DNA from: Endomychus coccineus
Taxonomy: Eukaryota; Arthropoda; Insecta; Coleoptera; Endomychidae
Assembly: GCA_958510875.1 (NCBI GenBank)
Contig: OY294071.1
Span: forward strand, 37,974,581-38,038,580
Length of the DNA: 64,000 bases
Direction of reading: 5' to 3'
Every line of letters begins with the position of its first letter. Position 1 is the stretch's first letter. Made by a program: the position numbers and the translations under genes. The notes under the pieces were generated by a model. It did not search any database. It was given only the letters and a program-made list of their open reading frames with translations, and had not been told where the DNA came from. Below are positions 48,201 through 58,295 of the stretch, one piece after another.

Positions 48201-51200
48201 ATTCAAGTTATTACGATAATCAAACACACAACCACCCCAGCTTATACTTGCTGGATTGACACAGCGTGCACAAGCAGTTGACGGTTTGGTCGTCTAGGAT
48301 GTACTTATACTTCCGTGATTGACACAGCATGCACAGATATATCAAAGACGTCCCTATCGTTCAAACATACACACTCTGTACACACCGTACAATTACTTGA
48401 ATCACGTGTGGATTCAAAACGTGAACTTTATCGGTGCGCGGTCAGACCTATGACGGGATAAACTCAAATATAACAATCTAACAAATTTACTGAACACAAC
48501 AGAATATCGGATAATGCCGGAAAACAAATATTAAGCTATCATCTACCTTATGGAAATTCACTGCAGCACAGAATTCGGCACTTTTAATTACAACTATCAC
48601 TAACTCTCAGTTCAAATTCCGAAGCTATTAATTCTTAATTCGATTTCTTAATTCAAATGCTTAATTCTTATTACAAAGATTTAGAAAAATGGCTATCACG
48701 GAATGCACATTCGGAGTTCACGCATATCTGTTGAAGTAATGATTAATAAACTGTTTAACCGGAGTTCACGTGTTATACTCGTATATTCTGCCTGCTCTAA
48801 AATAAATGATATATCAAATTTTAAGCTTCGTTACAACATAATGACTGAATATTTGTTCTATGATTTACAGACTTGGAGTCACTTTTATGTGAATCATCTC
48901 CAGAATAGATCTTTTACAATAATTGGTTTCTTTGGTTAAAATATTAACATTTTTGTGATCAAATTAATGGTTATAATCAAAACAATGTTTAGCAAGGTAA
49001 GTGGAATTTTCTAAGTTTTTGTTTCTAGTTTGTATAAGTCCCATCGCAATCTAAACAATTTATTTTGTATACTGTGTGGGTTTGTTTATCTTTAGGTATT
49101 AAAGGTTTTAGTTTTGAAAAATATTCACCAACACAGTTAGTAGGCTTATGCGCAACATTTATATCATACTTTTTAAACATTTCTTAATTTTCTCTGAGGT
49201 CTCCGGAATGTAATGTTATAAAATTATTTGTTTGCCGTTTATTTTATTTATATATGATGTTCCATTATAGCTTTTGTTTATTCTTTCGTTAATGATGGGG
49301 TTGAAAAATGTTTTTGGGTAGCCATTCATTTCCAGTGTATTACCGACAATTTTTAAATTGACGGTCCTCTGGGTGGGACAATTTAACAGCGCGATCTGTA
49401 AGGTTGTTTATAACACTTTTTTTATAACTTGTTGGTGCAACTGAATTGAAGTGAAGATATCGTTGAGACCATCTTCATACCGTTTAAAGAATACGGGTTG
49501 AAAATCTAATGAATTTATTACAGATTCTTCTAGGCATTCTATAACAAGGCTAGCGATAGTAGCTGAAATAGGTGATCCCATTATTGTGCCGAATATTTGA
49601 CCGAAATATTGCGCACCGTATTGAAAATAAGTGCATTCTGACCAAAACTACTGCATTTATAAATTCAGATTGATCGAGAAGTGTGTGGTTTTTAATCTCT
49701 ACCCAACGTTTTTTGATACTACTCAATGCCAAAACGACTGATATATTTGTAAATAAAGAAACAATGTCCAAGGAAATTAATAGATGATCTACTGGTACGG
49801 ATTGATTTTTTATAAAGTCATTAAAATGCCACGAGTCTTTCACCAAAATTAATTTTTCCTATAATATTGTTGATAGATTTTGATAAATTGTAGGTAGGTG
49901 CTCCAACCCTTGCAAATTCCTACAGGCATCTTTATAATGTTATAAGTATATTTTAGGTAGAATGCTCAAATAGCAATATGTCTAATAAGGTCTGACAACA
50001 TTTTTCTATTACCTCATAAATCTTCAACATCTGGTTCGAAAGTGGATACTTGAGCGTTATATTTTGGTTTCAGTCTTATTCAAACATTGCTTGATATGAT
50101 TTCGAATATTATAAGTAGATTGCTATGCAGTGGATCCTTGATACATAGTCATATACTTAAAACATTAATGTGTTATAATTTCGATTACTCGTGTTTCTGT
50201 ATTTTTAATTGAAATTGGTGCTTCCCAGTAGACTGAAATACTACAATAGCCATATAGCCTTATTAGATATGATAGATATCCACATTTTCTAAAAAAATCG
50301 ATACGATTGCTGAGGTGGTGGAATGCGCAGATACGTTGACATACGATTGCAATAGCATTTACAGTTTGATTGTAGAGATGATTTACGGAACATTGTCACA
50401 TGACAAGTGTTAAGTTTCCTTTTTAAAAGAATTTCTGCTTCCTAGAGCCAATTAAGTAAGTAGATGAATAATTCCAACTTTTGTAAAATGTAGCAACATT
50501 TTGTTCGTTTACTGAATAACCCATAATTTTTGATAAATAGGTATTCTCTTTACTGTAATTCGTGAGGTAGGAGAATATTATCAACAAAACCATTTGTTTG
50601 GTCCACTAACTAAATCGATCTCACACATGTGATGATTATTATTATTAGCTGTATATATTTGTGTATATATCCTGTATTTATTAGATAATCGATACAGTAA
50701 ACACGTTTATGTTTGCCGGTGAGCCAAACTTAGCATTATTGTTTAGTTCAAAAATTACAACTGATAGACTTTGAAACGAATCCTGCATTAGTAATCTCAC
50801 CTCACATTACATTAGTATGTTAGTAGAACAGGGCGTTTATCAAATAAATATACCCAAGCATCACATTTAAAGAAAAGCTTTTCTTTTGTTCTACTGCATA
50901 TGGGAACTTAGTTGCCTTGAATATCAATGCGGTGTTTGAGTATATTTAACCGTATTGAGTGAGATTATCATCTAGCTTTTTATCAAAAAAGATAAAATTT
51001 GCTTCTTCGGCTAAAACATTTACAAAAATTAATATTCATAGTTTCAAACCGATTTAAGTAAGTTCGAGGCTGACATAATATATGAACAGTTTAGGGGTCT
51101 ACTACATAGAATCCTTCAGGATTGCCACATAAAATTCATGTCTCTTTAATGAGTTATTTGATCTGGATGTTTAGATACTTTTTGTCATATATTTATGTAT

Positions 51201-54200
51201 TTATTGTCATTTTAGAATAGGCACTTAAGCCGAATGGGAAATAACGTATAGGAATTCCATTAACATGTTGGTAACAACAAAGACGTACTTATTTTGCTTG
51301 TTGTGAATTTATCAAATGCGTTTCTGAAAAGTCTCTCAAGACTTTATGATCATCCACTTGAGTTATCGATTTGTTGTGATAGCCGTATTCAGTTTTTGAC
51401 TTTGGTAGTTGGAATAATACTATATAAATAAGAAATAATCACCCTTATCCACTAAAAATACTGTTGAGGTGATTATTTCTTATTTATAGTGTTAAAGTGT
51501 ACCCACAGTGTGAACTTTTTTATACTTTATTAGAGTAAGAGTAGTTGAGGATCGAGAGGTTGAACCTTAATATGTCACGAAAATAGCTGAATACCCATAA
51601 CATTTTACAAATCTAAGTCTTTTATTCTCAAATAACAAATGAAAGAAACACAAACTTAATGCGGGGCTTCAATTTTCCACAATAAACGTGTAATAAAATA
51701 AATTAAGCTAGAATAAACACCCTGTATAGTAAATGAATGAATGTAGTCACAACCATCCGCATGTTTTTGCTACTATTGTGCGAGTGCCTCGTTTAACTTA
51801 AGAAGTGGCCGCTAGATGTGACGTTCATGAAAGAAGAAAAAGGAAGACATAGATCAGAATGGATTATTCCACCTCTTTAACGTCTATCCTTTCAACGACT
51901 ATGTATACGTATTATGTGTGACCGCTATGTATAGTAGTTGTTGTGTGTAATTTAGCGTGTTTTACATGTACAAGTTTTGCGCAGCTTGACTTGGTTCTCA
52001 ACTCTGAGGGCGGTGGAGATTTATCGGATTTCATCACTAACGGAGAATGGTACCTAATAGGTATGTCTTGTGATAAAGCTACGACGATCGTTTAATATCT
52101 AGTATGTTCATTGTTATAGGAATGCCTGGAAAGAAAAACACCATCGTATACCAATGCTGCCCGGAACCATATGTGGATGTAACTTTTACCATTCAAATAA
52201 GGCGACGTACACTCTACTACTTTTTCAACCTCATAGTTCCTTGCGTACTCATCTCTTCCATGGCGCTTCTGGGCTTCACACTACCGCCGGACTCTGGCGA
52301 GAAACTTACATTAGGTACATGCTCCTGCTAATGTGTCGTACTGTGTGTTTGCACTCCTTTGTTGTGTGGGTACGCTTGACCACACTGGCCGTTAGATCAC
52401 TCGCATCGCATAGTGTCATCATGTACACGGCGACGAGTAACCCAGGCACCGATAACGTTATCTGCGCAATAAGCCATGCACTTACATATATACATACATA
52501 TACTATCACTTCCACTTTTAAACCATACAACATACCTTTTATTTGTAAACGGTTATCTTTACAAATACACACGTGTCAATAGTCGCAGTTTTCTCACAGG
52601 TGACCACTTCACTCCACCGATTCGGTCTCGATACTCGACAATCTCTGACGGACACAGACACGTTCAAAATAGAAAATCTTCATTTCAGGTGTCACCATAC
52701 TTCTTTCATTGACTGTATTTCTCAACCTAGTAGCTGAAAAAATACCGACTACGTCAGATGCAGTTCCATTGATAGGTATGCTGGGAGCATCGTGTGTTTG
52801 ACGCCCTATGTCCCTTGATGGACTGCCCGTTGATACTTGGAGGGCGTTTTTCGCCGTTCTGTAATTTATTTCAGCATGTACACCGCAAGATCCTACACTA
52901 CTACTACCACTACCAGTCACACCTTCCCGTAGCCTTTGCACTCAGTTCCCCTTTCCTTAACATTGGAATAGCGGCGAGGTAAGTACACGTGCCGCTTAAT
53001 ACATGCCATAATATGTAGATTAGCGGGAACTACGAGTAATCAATGACTCTTCGCTTAGGTCCGTATCTCTAGCGGTATTCAAGCTATGTTCTGTTGCAGG
53101 AGTGACCATCTTGCTCTCGTTGACTGTGTTCCTGAACCTCGTGGCAGAAACCTTGCCTCAAGTATCTGACGCCATTCCTTTGTTAGGTACCAACCGTTCT
53201 TTGTCTGACCTGCCTGTGCTGGCTACATCCTCAGTGCTGCCTGATGACAAATGTGTTTCATTGTGTATATGTGATTGTTGTGCTCGCGCGCGATTGTAAG
53301 CCGTTGGGCTTTTTAGGCTTTGTTTGGATCCCGATACGATCAAAGAAGAAATGTTTCAGGGCACGGATAAAGAGGGCGAAGTGCTGTTAGGAAAGAAGGG
53401 GGATTGCCGCAAACATTTCCTCTTTGAGTTCGTTTAAACGGGACGAGCCCGATACTTGGAAGAAAGGTCTACAAACATTACTTACGAAATGCGATGCGGT
53501 GGCACCGCGGCACAGGTCACAGGTCAGACGGCTCGCGTGACGCACTGTCTGTTGCAGGTGTGACTATCCTGTTGTCACAGACTGTATTCTCCTTGCTGGT
53601 GGCTCACGTGATAACCAAGACGTCCGACGCTGTGCCTCTGATAGGTTAGAGTTTCGGACTTTGTTATGCAAATACACTCGGGCACGGGCGAGGGTGCAGC
53701 CCGACTCGATTTATTTACTATTTACCTAGAAACTTAGGATAGTTCGAAATGTCGGGCTGAGCCCTGCATGCACTGCTGCTCTGCGAGCGTCGACCGTAAC
53801 AGCACTTCGCCCAGCCACAGCCACTCACGACTTAGTCGTGCTTTAATTACTGTGTGATGGGTGAATGGTTGGCTACTGAGACCGAGGCTAAATCTATAAC
53901 TACTAATAAATTTTAATCACGGTTTAATAAATTTTGAACCAGTAAACATTTTATTAAACCTGCCGACCTGCTTCCTAAGTCCTGGATTTTTGTTTATCCC
54001 TACGACCTTCTAGACTCGATGTGGGTTCTTTAAGGCCTATATTGGAGTCGAGGGTCTCTCTGCAAATCTAGTTCTTACTGCTCAGTGCTCACTCAGCTCA
54101 GCGAACTGCCTCAATATTTCAATATGCTCGTTCGCCGTAACATCTATCTATATGCTAATGACCTTCTCACCTCCAAGTATCAAATGGCTCTGTCCCACTA

Positions 54201-56170
54201 GGAGTATCTTAATCTGTATGTTTTGTTGTTGATGTTTCATTTCCTTTACTGTTTGTACTATTTATCTTACTGTTGTTTTATAATTTTACTTTTATTACTA
54301 TAACTCGTTACCTCCTCGTTTACGTAGTGGCAAATAAAACTAACCATAGCAACTGAACTGAACATGAATGAACGTGCGGGGGTCTTGTCGCCCTGTACGA
54401 TGATTAATTATTTAGATAACGCATAAATCTAACACAACTGCTGCTAATAAAGAGTTTGATTCAATATAATTGTTGCAAATGTATCTAAATAAGAAAGTAA
54501 TAATCGTGCAAACTATAGGTTTGTATTAACGAAATGGTTTTGTGGTGCATAGAGTGATGGCGTGGAGAGCACCGGTAGGCCTTAGGGCTAAACATCGCCT
54601 ACCGTTCACTGACAGTACTATACATGCGATGGGACGGTGACTCACTCATCATCACCCAGGTAATAATGCACAGTCTTAAGCCAGACATAAACAAGCATCT
54701 AAATAAAATGCACTAATAACGCTAATATGCAACATCACTCTCAGATCTAAATGCATCAGTCAGTATGCTTTGCCTCTCCTTCTGGTCTATTCTGTGGCTT
54801 CCATCCCATCTGAAACCTGACGATAAATAACCGGTCTAAATCAAAATAGTGATCTAACAAAACATTGACGCGTAAACCATGAAGACGCGGCGGTGTCGTG
54901 ATGGGAGCTAAACAAAATTAATTAACCTTCATTATTCTTCCAACTCTCGACCCTGCCGCGTTACCTCGGCCGATCTTCTAGCCCTGTGAAATTTAATTGA
55001 GGAGGGTACGATCGTAGTCCATAAATAACATTAGTAATAGTACTACTAATGTAAAATGTGTGTGTAGATTTTGTGTATACACCTCTATATGTATACATGA
55101 TTATTTTCATATTATACGTACTTATCGTATTCATATATCTCAGGTGATTCTATCTAGATATTTGAAATATTACCACTTACATCGTTAAGAATGACCTGGA
55201 ATATCTGTATGGATATATGTGCGTATATGTATATCTATATACCTACTTAAATGATATAATTTTATAGAAATTGTATGAGTAAATCGTAGCGATTCTGAAA
55301 ATGGTGTGTTTGTTTGTGCTTGGCGTAACGACTGTACATATCGAACGTTTATTTTACTTAATGTGTTAGTTTATTATTCGATGTAGTGCCAGTAGTAATA
55401 ATAGTAGTATATCTAGTAGAAATAGCGTAGAGTACTTAATATATGTGTTGAAAGAAGCAAACCCTCAAGTACAATAATTCGGAACACTAAATTTATGGAT
55501 ATTTCAGGTACTTACTTCAACTGTATCATGTTCATGGTTGCGTCATCGGTTGTTTTAACGGTAGTGGTGCTCAATTATCACCATCGTAAGCCTGACATCC
55601 ACGAAATGCCTCAATGGGTGAGCATATCTGCTAATAGATTCCTCATTTCCACGGCTTATTTATTTGAAAAATATTAATATTTTCCAGATAAAAACGGTAT
55701 TTCTTCAGTGGCTTCCCTGGATGCTTGGCATGAGTAGACCTGGTAAGAAAATAACGCGGAAAACTATTCTGATGAACAGTCGAATGAAAGAGTTGGAATT
55801 GAAAGAACGTTCTTCTAAAAGTCTTCTGGCAAACGTATTGGACATAGACGATGACTTCCGAAACGTTTCAGGCGGAAACAACGCATCTATGACGACTAGT
55901 CTCGGCGGAGCTTTCATGAGACATCCTACAACTATTGAAGATGCCGCCATGCCTAGCTCAGGAACACAGCGTGATCTTCAACACATACTACGAGAGCTTC
56001 AGTTCATCACGAACCATATGAAGAAATCTGATGAAGAGGCAGAAGTAATAAGTGATTGGAAGTTTGCAGCCATGGTGGTGGACCGTTTCTGTTTGATCAT
56101 ATTCACGATGTTCACCATAATAGCGACAGTTGCCGTGTTGTTATCAGCGCCGCACATTATAGTTCAGTAG
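36220..56170 (+). CDS. nAChRalpha6: nicotinic acetylcholine receptor subunit alpha6
   Basis: Ten coding positions join in frame: 36220-36286, 38529-38668, exon 3a or 3b, 41310-41419, 42584-42764, 51985-52060, 52120-52314, exon 8a, 8b or 8c, 55508-55617 and 55688-56170; 1494 nt, 497 aa. The product is a ligand-gated cation channel subunit at cholinergic synapses. Seen: signal peptide ([16 protein letters not shown]); loop [10 protein letters not shown]; Cys-loop [15 protein letters not shown]; vicinal cysteines YQCCPEPY, which make it an alpha subunit; TM1 after [17 protein letters not shown]2 in exon 8; TM3 in exon 9; a cytoplasmic loop with [14 protein letters not shown]; and TM4 ending SAPHIIVQ. 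Paired exon 3 and tripled exon 8 are the hallmark of insect alpha6, the spinosad target. The intron 42765-51984 carries a LINE and Penelope sequence. Editing sites known in this gene cannot be read from DNA. AATAAA at 56517-56522 is a possible polyadenylation signal. Confidence 0.96.
39538..39582 (+). CDS. nAChRalpha6: alpha6 alternative exon 3a
   Basis: 45 bases, [15 protein letters not shown], between CTGTCTAG and GTAAGTG. Same length and phase as exon 3b, so only one can be used without doubling the segment. It forms part of the N-terminal ligand-binding domain. Confidence 0.95.
39940..39984 (+). CDS. nAChRalpha6: alpha6 alternative exon 3b
   Basis: 45 bases, [15 protein letters not shown], between ACCATAG and GTAAGTG. 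It differs from 3a at five of fifteen positions and lies 357 bases downstream. Confidence 0.95.
42765..45061. other. nAChRalpha6: intron sequence of the receptor gene
   Basis: First 2.3 kb of the large intron. GC-rich only near the donor. No gene, RNA or repeat recognised. The remaining intron from 50226 to 51984 is likewise AT-rich, with a short inverted pair at about 51430-51490 (AAATAAGAAATAATCACC and its complement). Confidence 0.5.
45062..46860 (-). mobile_element. 5'-truncated LINE (RT plus RNase H) in a receptor intron
   Basis: The 3' end on the minus strand is an (ATG)n tail at 45062-45075; the 5' end is cut within the reverse transcriptase near 46860. Insertion is antisense to the receptor gene. 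A C-terminal RNase H domain and the simple-repeat tail suggest the I, LOA or R1 group of non-LTR elements. Confidence 0.85.
45157..46827 (-). pseudogene. LINE reverse transcriptase and RNase H, one nonsense codon
   Basis: From 46827 the frame shows QAYADDLAG, the catalytic YADD box, then [12 protein letters not shown] and [13 protein letters not shown]. At 46389-46387 a TAG interrupts RPMVT-AAVVWW; the frame then continues unchanged to 45157, 406 residues. The RNase H domain keeps all four acidic positions ([28 protein letters not shown]) and the His in WVPGHSG. A CxxC-H-C finger ([18 protein letters not shown]) lies near the end. One nonsense mutation apart, this part looks young, but the missing 5' half makes it immobile. 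Confidence 0.9.
46953..46994 (-). ncRNA. hammerhead ribozyme motif, degenerate
   Basis: Minus strand: GUCUU, CUGAUGA, U, GGUC-GUGA-GAAC, GAAA, CGUUCGU, A, AAAAC. Core complete; stem I has one mismatch and stem II one. Antisense to the receptor gene. Confidence 0.65.
47416..48840. mobile_element. 1425-bp insert with 5-bp target duplication and a hammerhead motif
   Basis: ATGAC at 47411-47415 and 48841-48845 flanks the insert. In the sister Penelope copy near 20120 the uninterrupted sequence has GTGTC at this point, so ATGAC was a single site before insertion. The insert starts GTACCTTGTCAC and ends CGTTACAACATA; there are no evident terminal inverted repeats and no long open frame. It contains a hammerhead-like motif, so it may derive from another Penelope family. 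Confidence 0.72.
48081..48123 (+). ncRNA. hammerhead ribozyme motif (sense to the receptor gene)
   Basis: Stem I UGCC (48081-48084) with GGCA (48120-48123), core CUGAAGA (48085-48091), extra U, stem II GCCA...UGGC with a long loop, GAAA, CAUC, cleavage after the C of AUC. One stem III pair (C with A, where related motifs have CGUC) is lost. It lies in the sense strand of a receptor intron. Confidence 0.7.
49550..49846 (-). pseudogene. Penelope-like reverse transcriptase fragment
   Basis: Encodes [15 protein letters not shown], motif A of Penelope-like reverse transcriptases with the first catalytic Asp, and then [20 protein letters not shown] (frame-shifted) near 49580-49530. Downstream, [10 protein letters not shown] jumps to the residues that follow the catalytic region in the other copies, so a deletion of roughly 230 bases has removed the YVDD box. 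GIY-YIG remnants occur at about 49120-48850. Dead. Confidence 0.82.
52689..52775 (+). CDS. nAChRalpha6: alpha6 alternative exon 8, first copy (TM2)
   Basis: 87 bases after CATTTCAG, encoding [16 protein letters not shown] followed by [13 protein letters not shown]. It forms the pore-lining TM2 and the following loop. Phase 1 on both sides, identical to the other two copies. Confidence 0.95.
53100..53186 (+). CDS. nAChRalpha6: alpha6 alternative exon 8, second copy (TM2)
   Basis: 87 bases after CTGTTGCAG, encoding [16 protein letters not shown] followed by [13 protein letters not shown]. The TM2 helix matches the first copy exactly in protein; the loop differs. Confidence 0.95.
53558..53644 (+). 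CDS. nAChRalpha6: alpha6 alternative exon 8, third copy (TM2)
   Basis: 87 bases after CTGTTGCAG, encoding [16 protein letters not shown] followed by [13 protein letters not shown]. It replaces Leu by Gln and Asn by Leu in the TM2 helix, so it should give a channel with altered properties. Its donor, GTTAGA, is weaker than those of the other copies. Confidence 0.93.
53645..55507. other. nAChRalpha6: receptor intron between exon 8 copies and exon 9
   Basis: I looked for a fourth TM2 exon (VTILLS with flanking splice sites) and saw none. The sequence is AT-rich with several GC-rich patches and no other recognisable feature. Confidence 0.55.
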
Positions 56171-57691
56171 GGTCGAGAAGGTCTCGGCGCTGGCGTTAGG
56201 AGGACATGTGTGGACGTGCTCGCATCCATCACCGTCTTTACCGTGTCGGCACACCAGCCCTGCGCGATTGTGCCTTCCAGTGGAACATTGAGCTCTTGAA
56301 CAACTAAAAGGCAGGCACCTATGTGCATGTGCCAGGCCTCTCATCGGGCAGTACAATATTAATTTACGACAAAGTAAAGCCGTTGTTCATAGCCGGTCAT
56401 GCCGGCCCCGGACTTTAGTACCACTAGCTAAGTACTAGTAAGTCCATATACCAATCGGTAAAGGATTATTAGTTCGAGGTACACACGTGTCTGCCTTTTG
56501 TTCGCCCATTGATACAAATAAAAGGTGTCCACCTGCATTAAATAATTGTGATGAACTTCGCAAGTTAATTAATAAAGTAACCTTTAATGATCAGTTATAG
56601 ATTAAATAGTATATATATTATAAATGAACCGTAACTGCGGGTAAGAAGCGCTAAGCGCTCGTTTTATACTCGGCCGTCGACTCGCGGTCGCCGAATGATG
56701 TTATCGAGAGGCTCATTACCACTCGACAAACGGTAGCCTCGCGATCACGTCTCCGAATCGCCTGGTCGTGCCCGCGTGACGTCATGTGCACGGCTCTAAA
56801 CCTTCTATTGCTCACAATTATTTAAGGGAAATGATGTCGTCTTCCTAATACTATTAATTTTATACGGTGTGTTTGTTAATGTCAAAAGCCATGCACACGA
56901 AGTCCGCCTTTTATATCATGTACCATTTTTAATATCATGTTTAATAAACTTCGAATTTTTCATTACTATGCAAGTTTCTACACCGTATGTAGTTAACTGG
57001 CTCACTAACCTGATAAATGATAACAATAATATTATTTCATTGATAATGATGAATTAACAATAGCATTTAATACGATTTTAATAAAAAAAAACGTTTCTTT
57101 GGGCATTTTATAAAATAGAGGTAATAGTTAGTCACATATCTGTTAGCAGTGCGCAACTGCTTCCTCCTAAATTGGGCATATGGCCTGGACCATTCTTTAT
57201 TTCAATTCAAGTACCTCTAACTTAACAGACATGCACTTCTTATGAATGGAAGGACGTTTGATTGCAGCGGCCCGATAGTTTAGTATTCGTGAATCGCATT
57301 GTCCACTCTTATTAGTGTAGGATGTGCTGATGTGTAGCCAGCCGAATCTTTAGTACAACCAATATTACTAGAATAATCGACCCATCAGCTTGATTATTTT
57401 CACTACGCTCAACACTGCTCAACTTCCGACTCCAATTTGCTACCATGGTACTCACATTTGGTTATCCCCGCTGAAGGAGTAAATAGGTGAACTCTATTGA
57501 ATACTTGTACATCGTATGGTTGAAAATAAACGCAGAAATTCAGTTTTATCAGAGTTTTATTGAACAACCTTGTCTATATTTTATATCAGTCATTTGAATT
57601 CAATTTCATCAGACAAATGAGTTGAAAATAAAACCGAAACTGGTATTGAGCATCAAGTATCAACTCAAACCATTTTTTTTCTCTACTCCAG
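56171..57691. other. 3' flank of the receptor gene and intergenic region
   Basis: GC-richer in the first 200 bases, probably 3' UTR, with AATAAA at 56517-56522 and again near 56569. A GC-rich patch at 56640-56800 has no coding sense I can see. No gene supported. Confidence 0.5.
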
Positions 57692-57843
57692 CATTTAGTC
57701 TTACATCCTGTAATAATTTTGTGGGAGGCAAAAATAAAATGAATATGCCTCACTGTTTGATTATAACAAATGAAGATAAAGGCAAAGTGAAAACAATATT
57801 ACAAAGTTTGGATGATTTTATTTGTACAAAAACTTATCAATAA
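57692..57843 (+). CDS. possible terminal exon, unknown gene
   Basis: After an acceptor-like CTCTACTCCAG, a frame runs to TAA at 57841-57843 and reads SLTSCNNFVGGKNKMNM and CLIITNEDKGKVKTILQSLD. The composition is plausible for protein, but no upstream exon on this strand is found and I do not recognise it. It may be chance or part of an old transposon. Confidence 0.2.
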
Positions 57844-58146
57844 ATATTTAATGAAGCTCCCAAACTAGCTATAAAGTTGGTGAATACTTGACAAATTGAG
57901 AAAACTTCACAATTTTGATTCAGTTTGTATTTATTTTATGGACATAATAATATACCTTTTCTACAAAAGTTCAAGAACAGTATGCATCTTCACTAGATAA
58001 ATAAATTTTAATGATAACTCAAACTATATTTTAATTAAAGTTCTACTGAAATGAGCACCAACATAATTATTTAGTTCCAACCAAACAAAATTCAGTTATG
58101 AAAATATAGAATTAACACAAACTTAACAAATTAAGCTAGCTCCATT

Positions 58147-58295
58147 TTAATTTTCAGGTTGTTTCATTTCATTCTTGAATTCACTGTAACTTACATACCC
58201 ATCAATATCTTTGTCCATAAGATTTAGAATGGCATCCACTTGAAGAGTTAGATTTTCATCATCTATTACAGAATGTGTTGATTCCTCATCATGAC
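58147..58295 (-). CDS. MCFD2-like alternative last exon B
   Basis: Enters in phase 1 after TATTTGTAG and reads GHDEESTHSVIDDENL, then an EF-hand with loop MDKDIDGYVSYSE, ending KQPEN and TAA. It replaces exon A if that exon is skipped. Confidence 0.9.

Larger units (their letters stand above)
46900..50225 (-). mobile_element. Penelope-like element with inverted flanks, interrupted by a 1.4-kb insert
   Basis: Minus-strand Penelope-like sequence: 3' terminal repeat and hammerhead at 46900-47000, untranslated region to 47415, then, after an insert, GIY-YIG and reverse transcriptase pieces at 48841-49860. An inverted copy of the 3' flank (matching AACCAGATG-TC-AGATTTA and ATTAATGT) lies at 49900-50225 at the 5' side. 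This repeats the plan of the 19.6-kb locus, with a single coding copy. The element lies antisense in a receptor intron. Confidence 0.8.

Noticed and set aside
47416..48840. Solo LTR as an explanation of the 5-bp duplication
   Set aside because: The insert does not begin with TG or end with CA, and it has a hammerhead motif, so I left the class open.
53645..55507. A fourth exon 8 copy
   Set aside because: No TM2-like sequence with flanking AG and GT was found by reading the interval.
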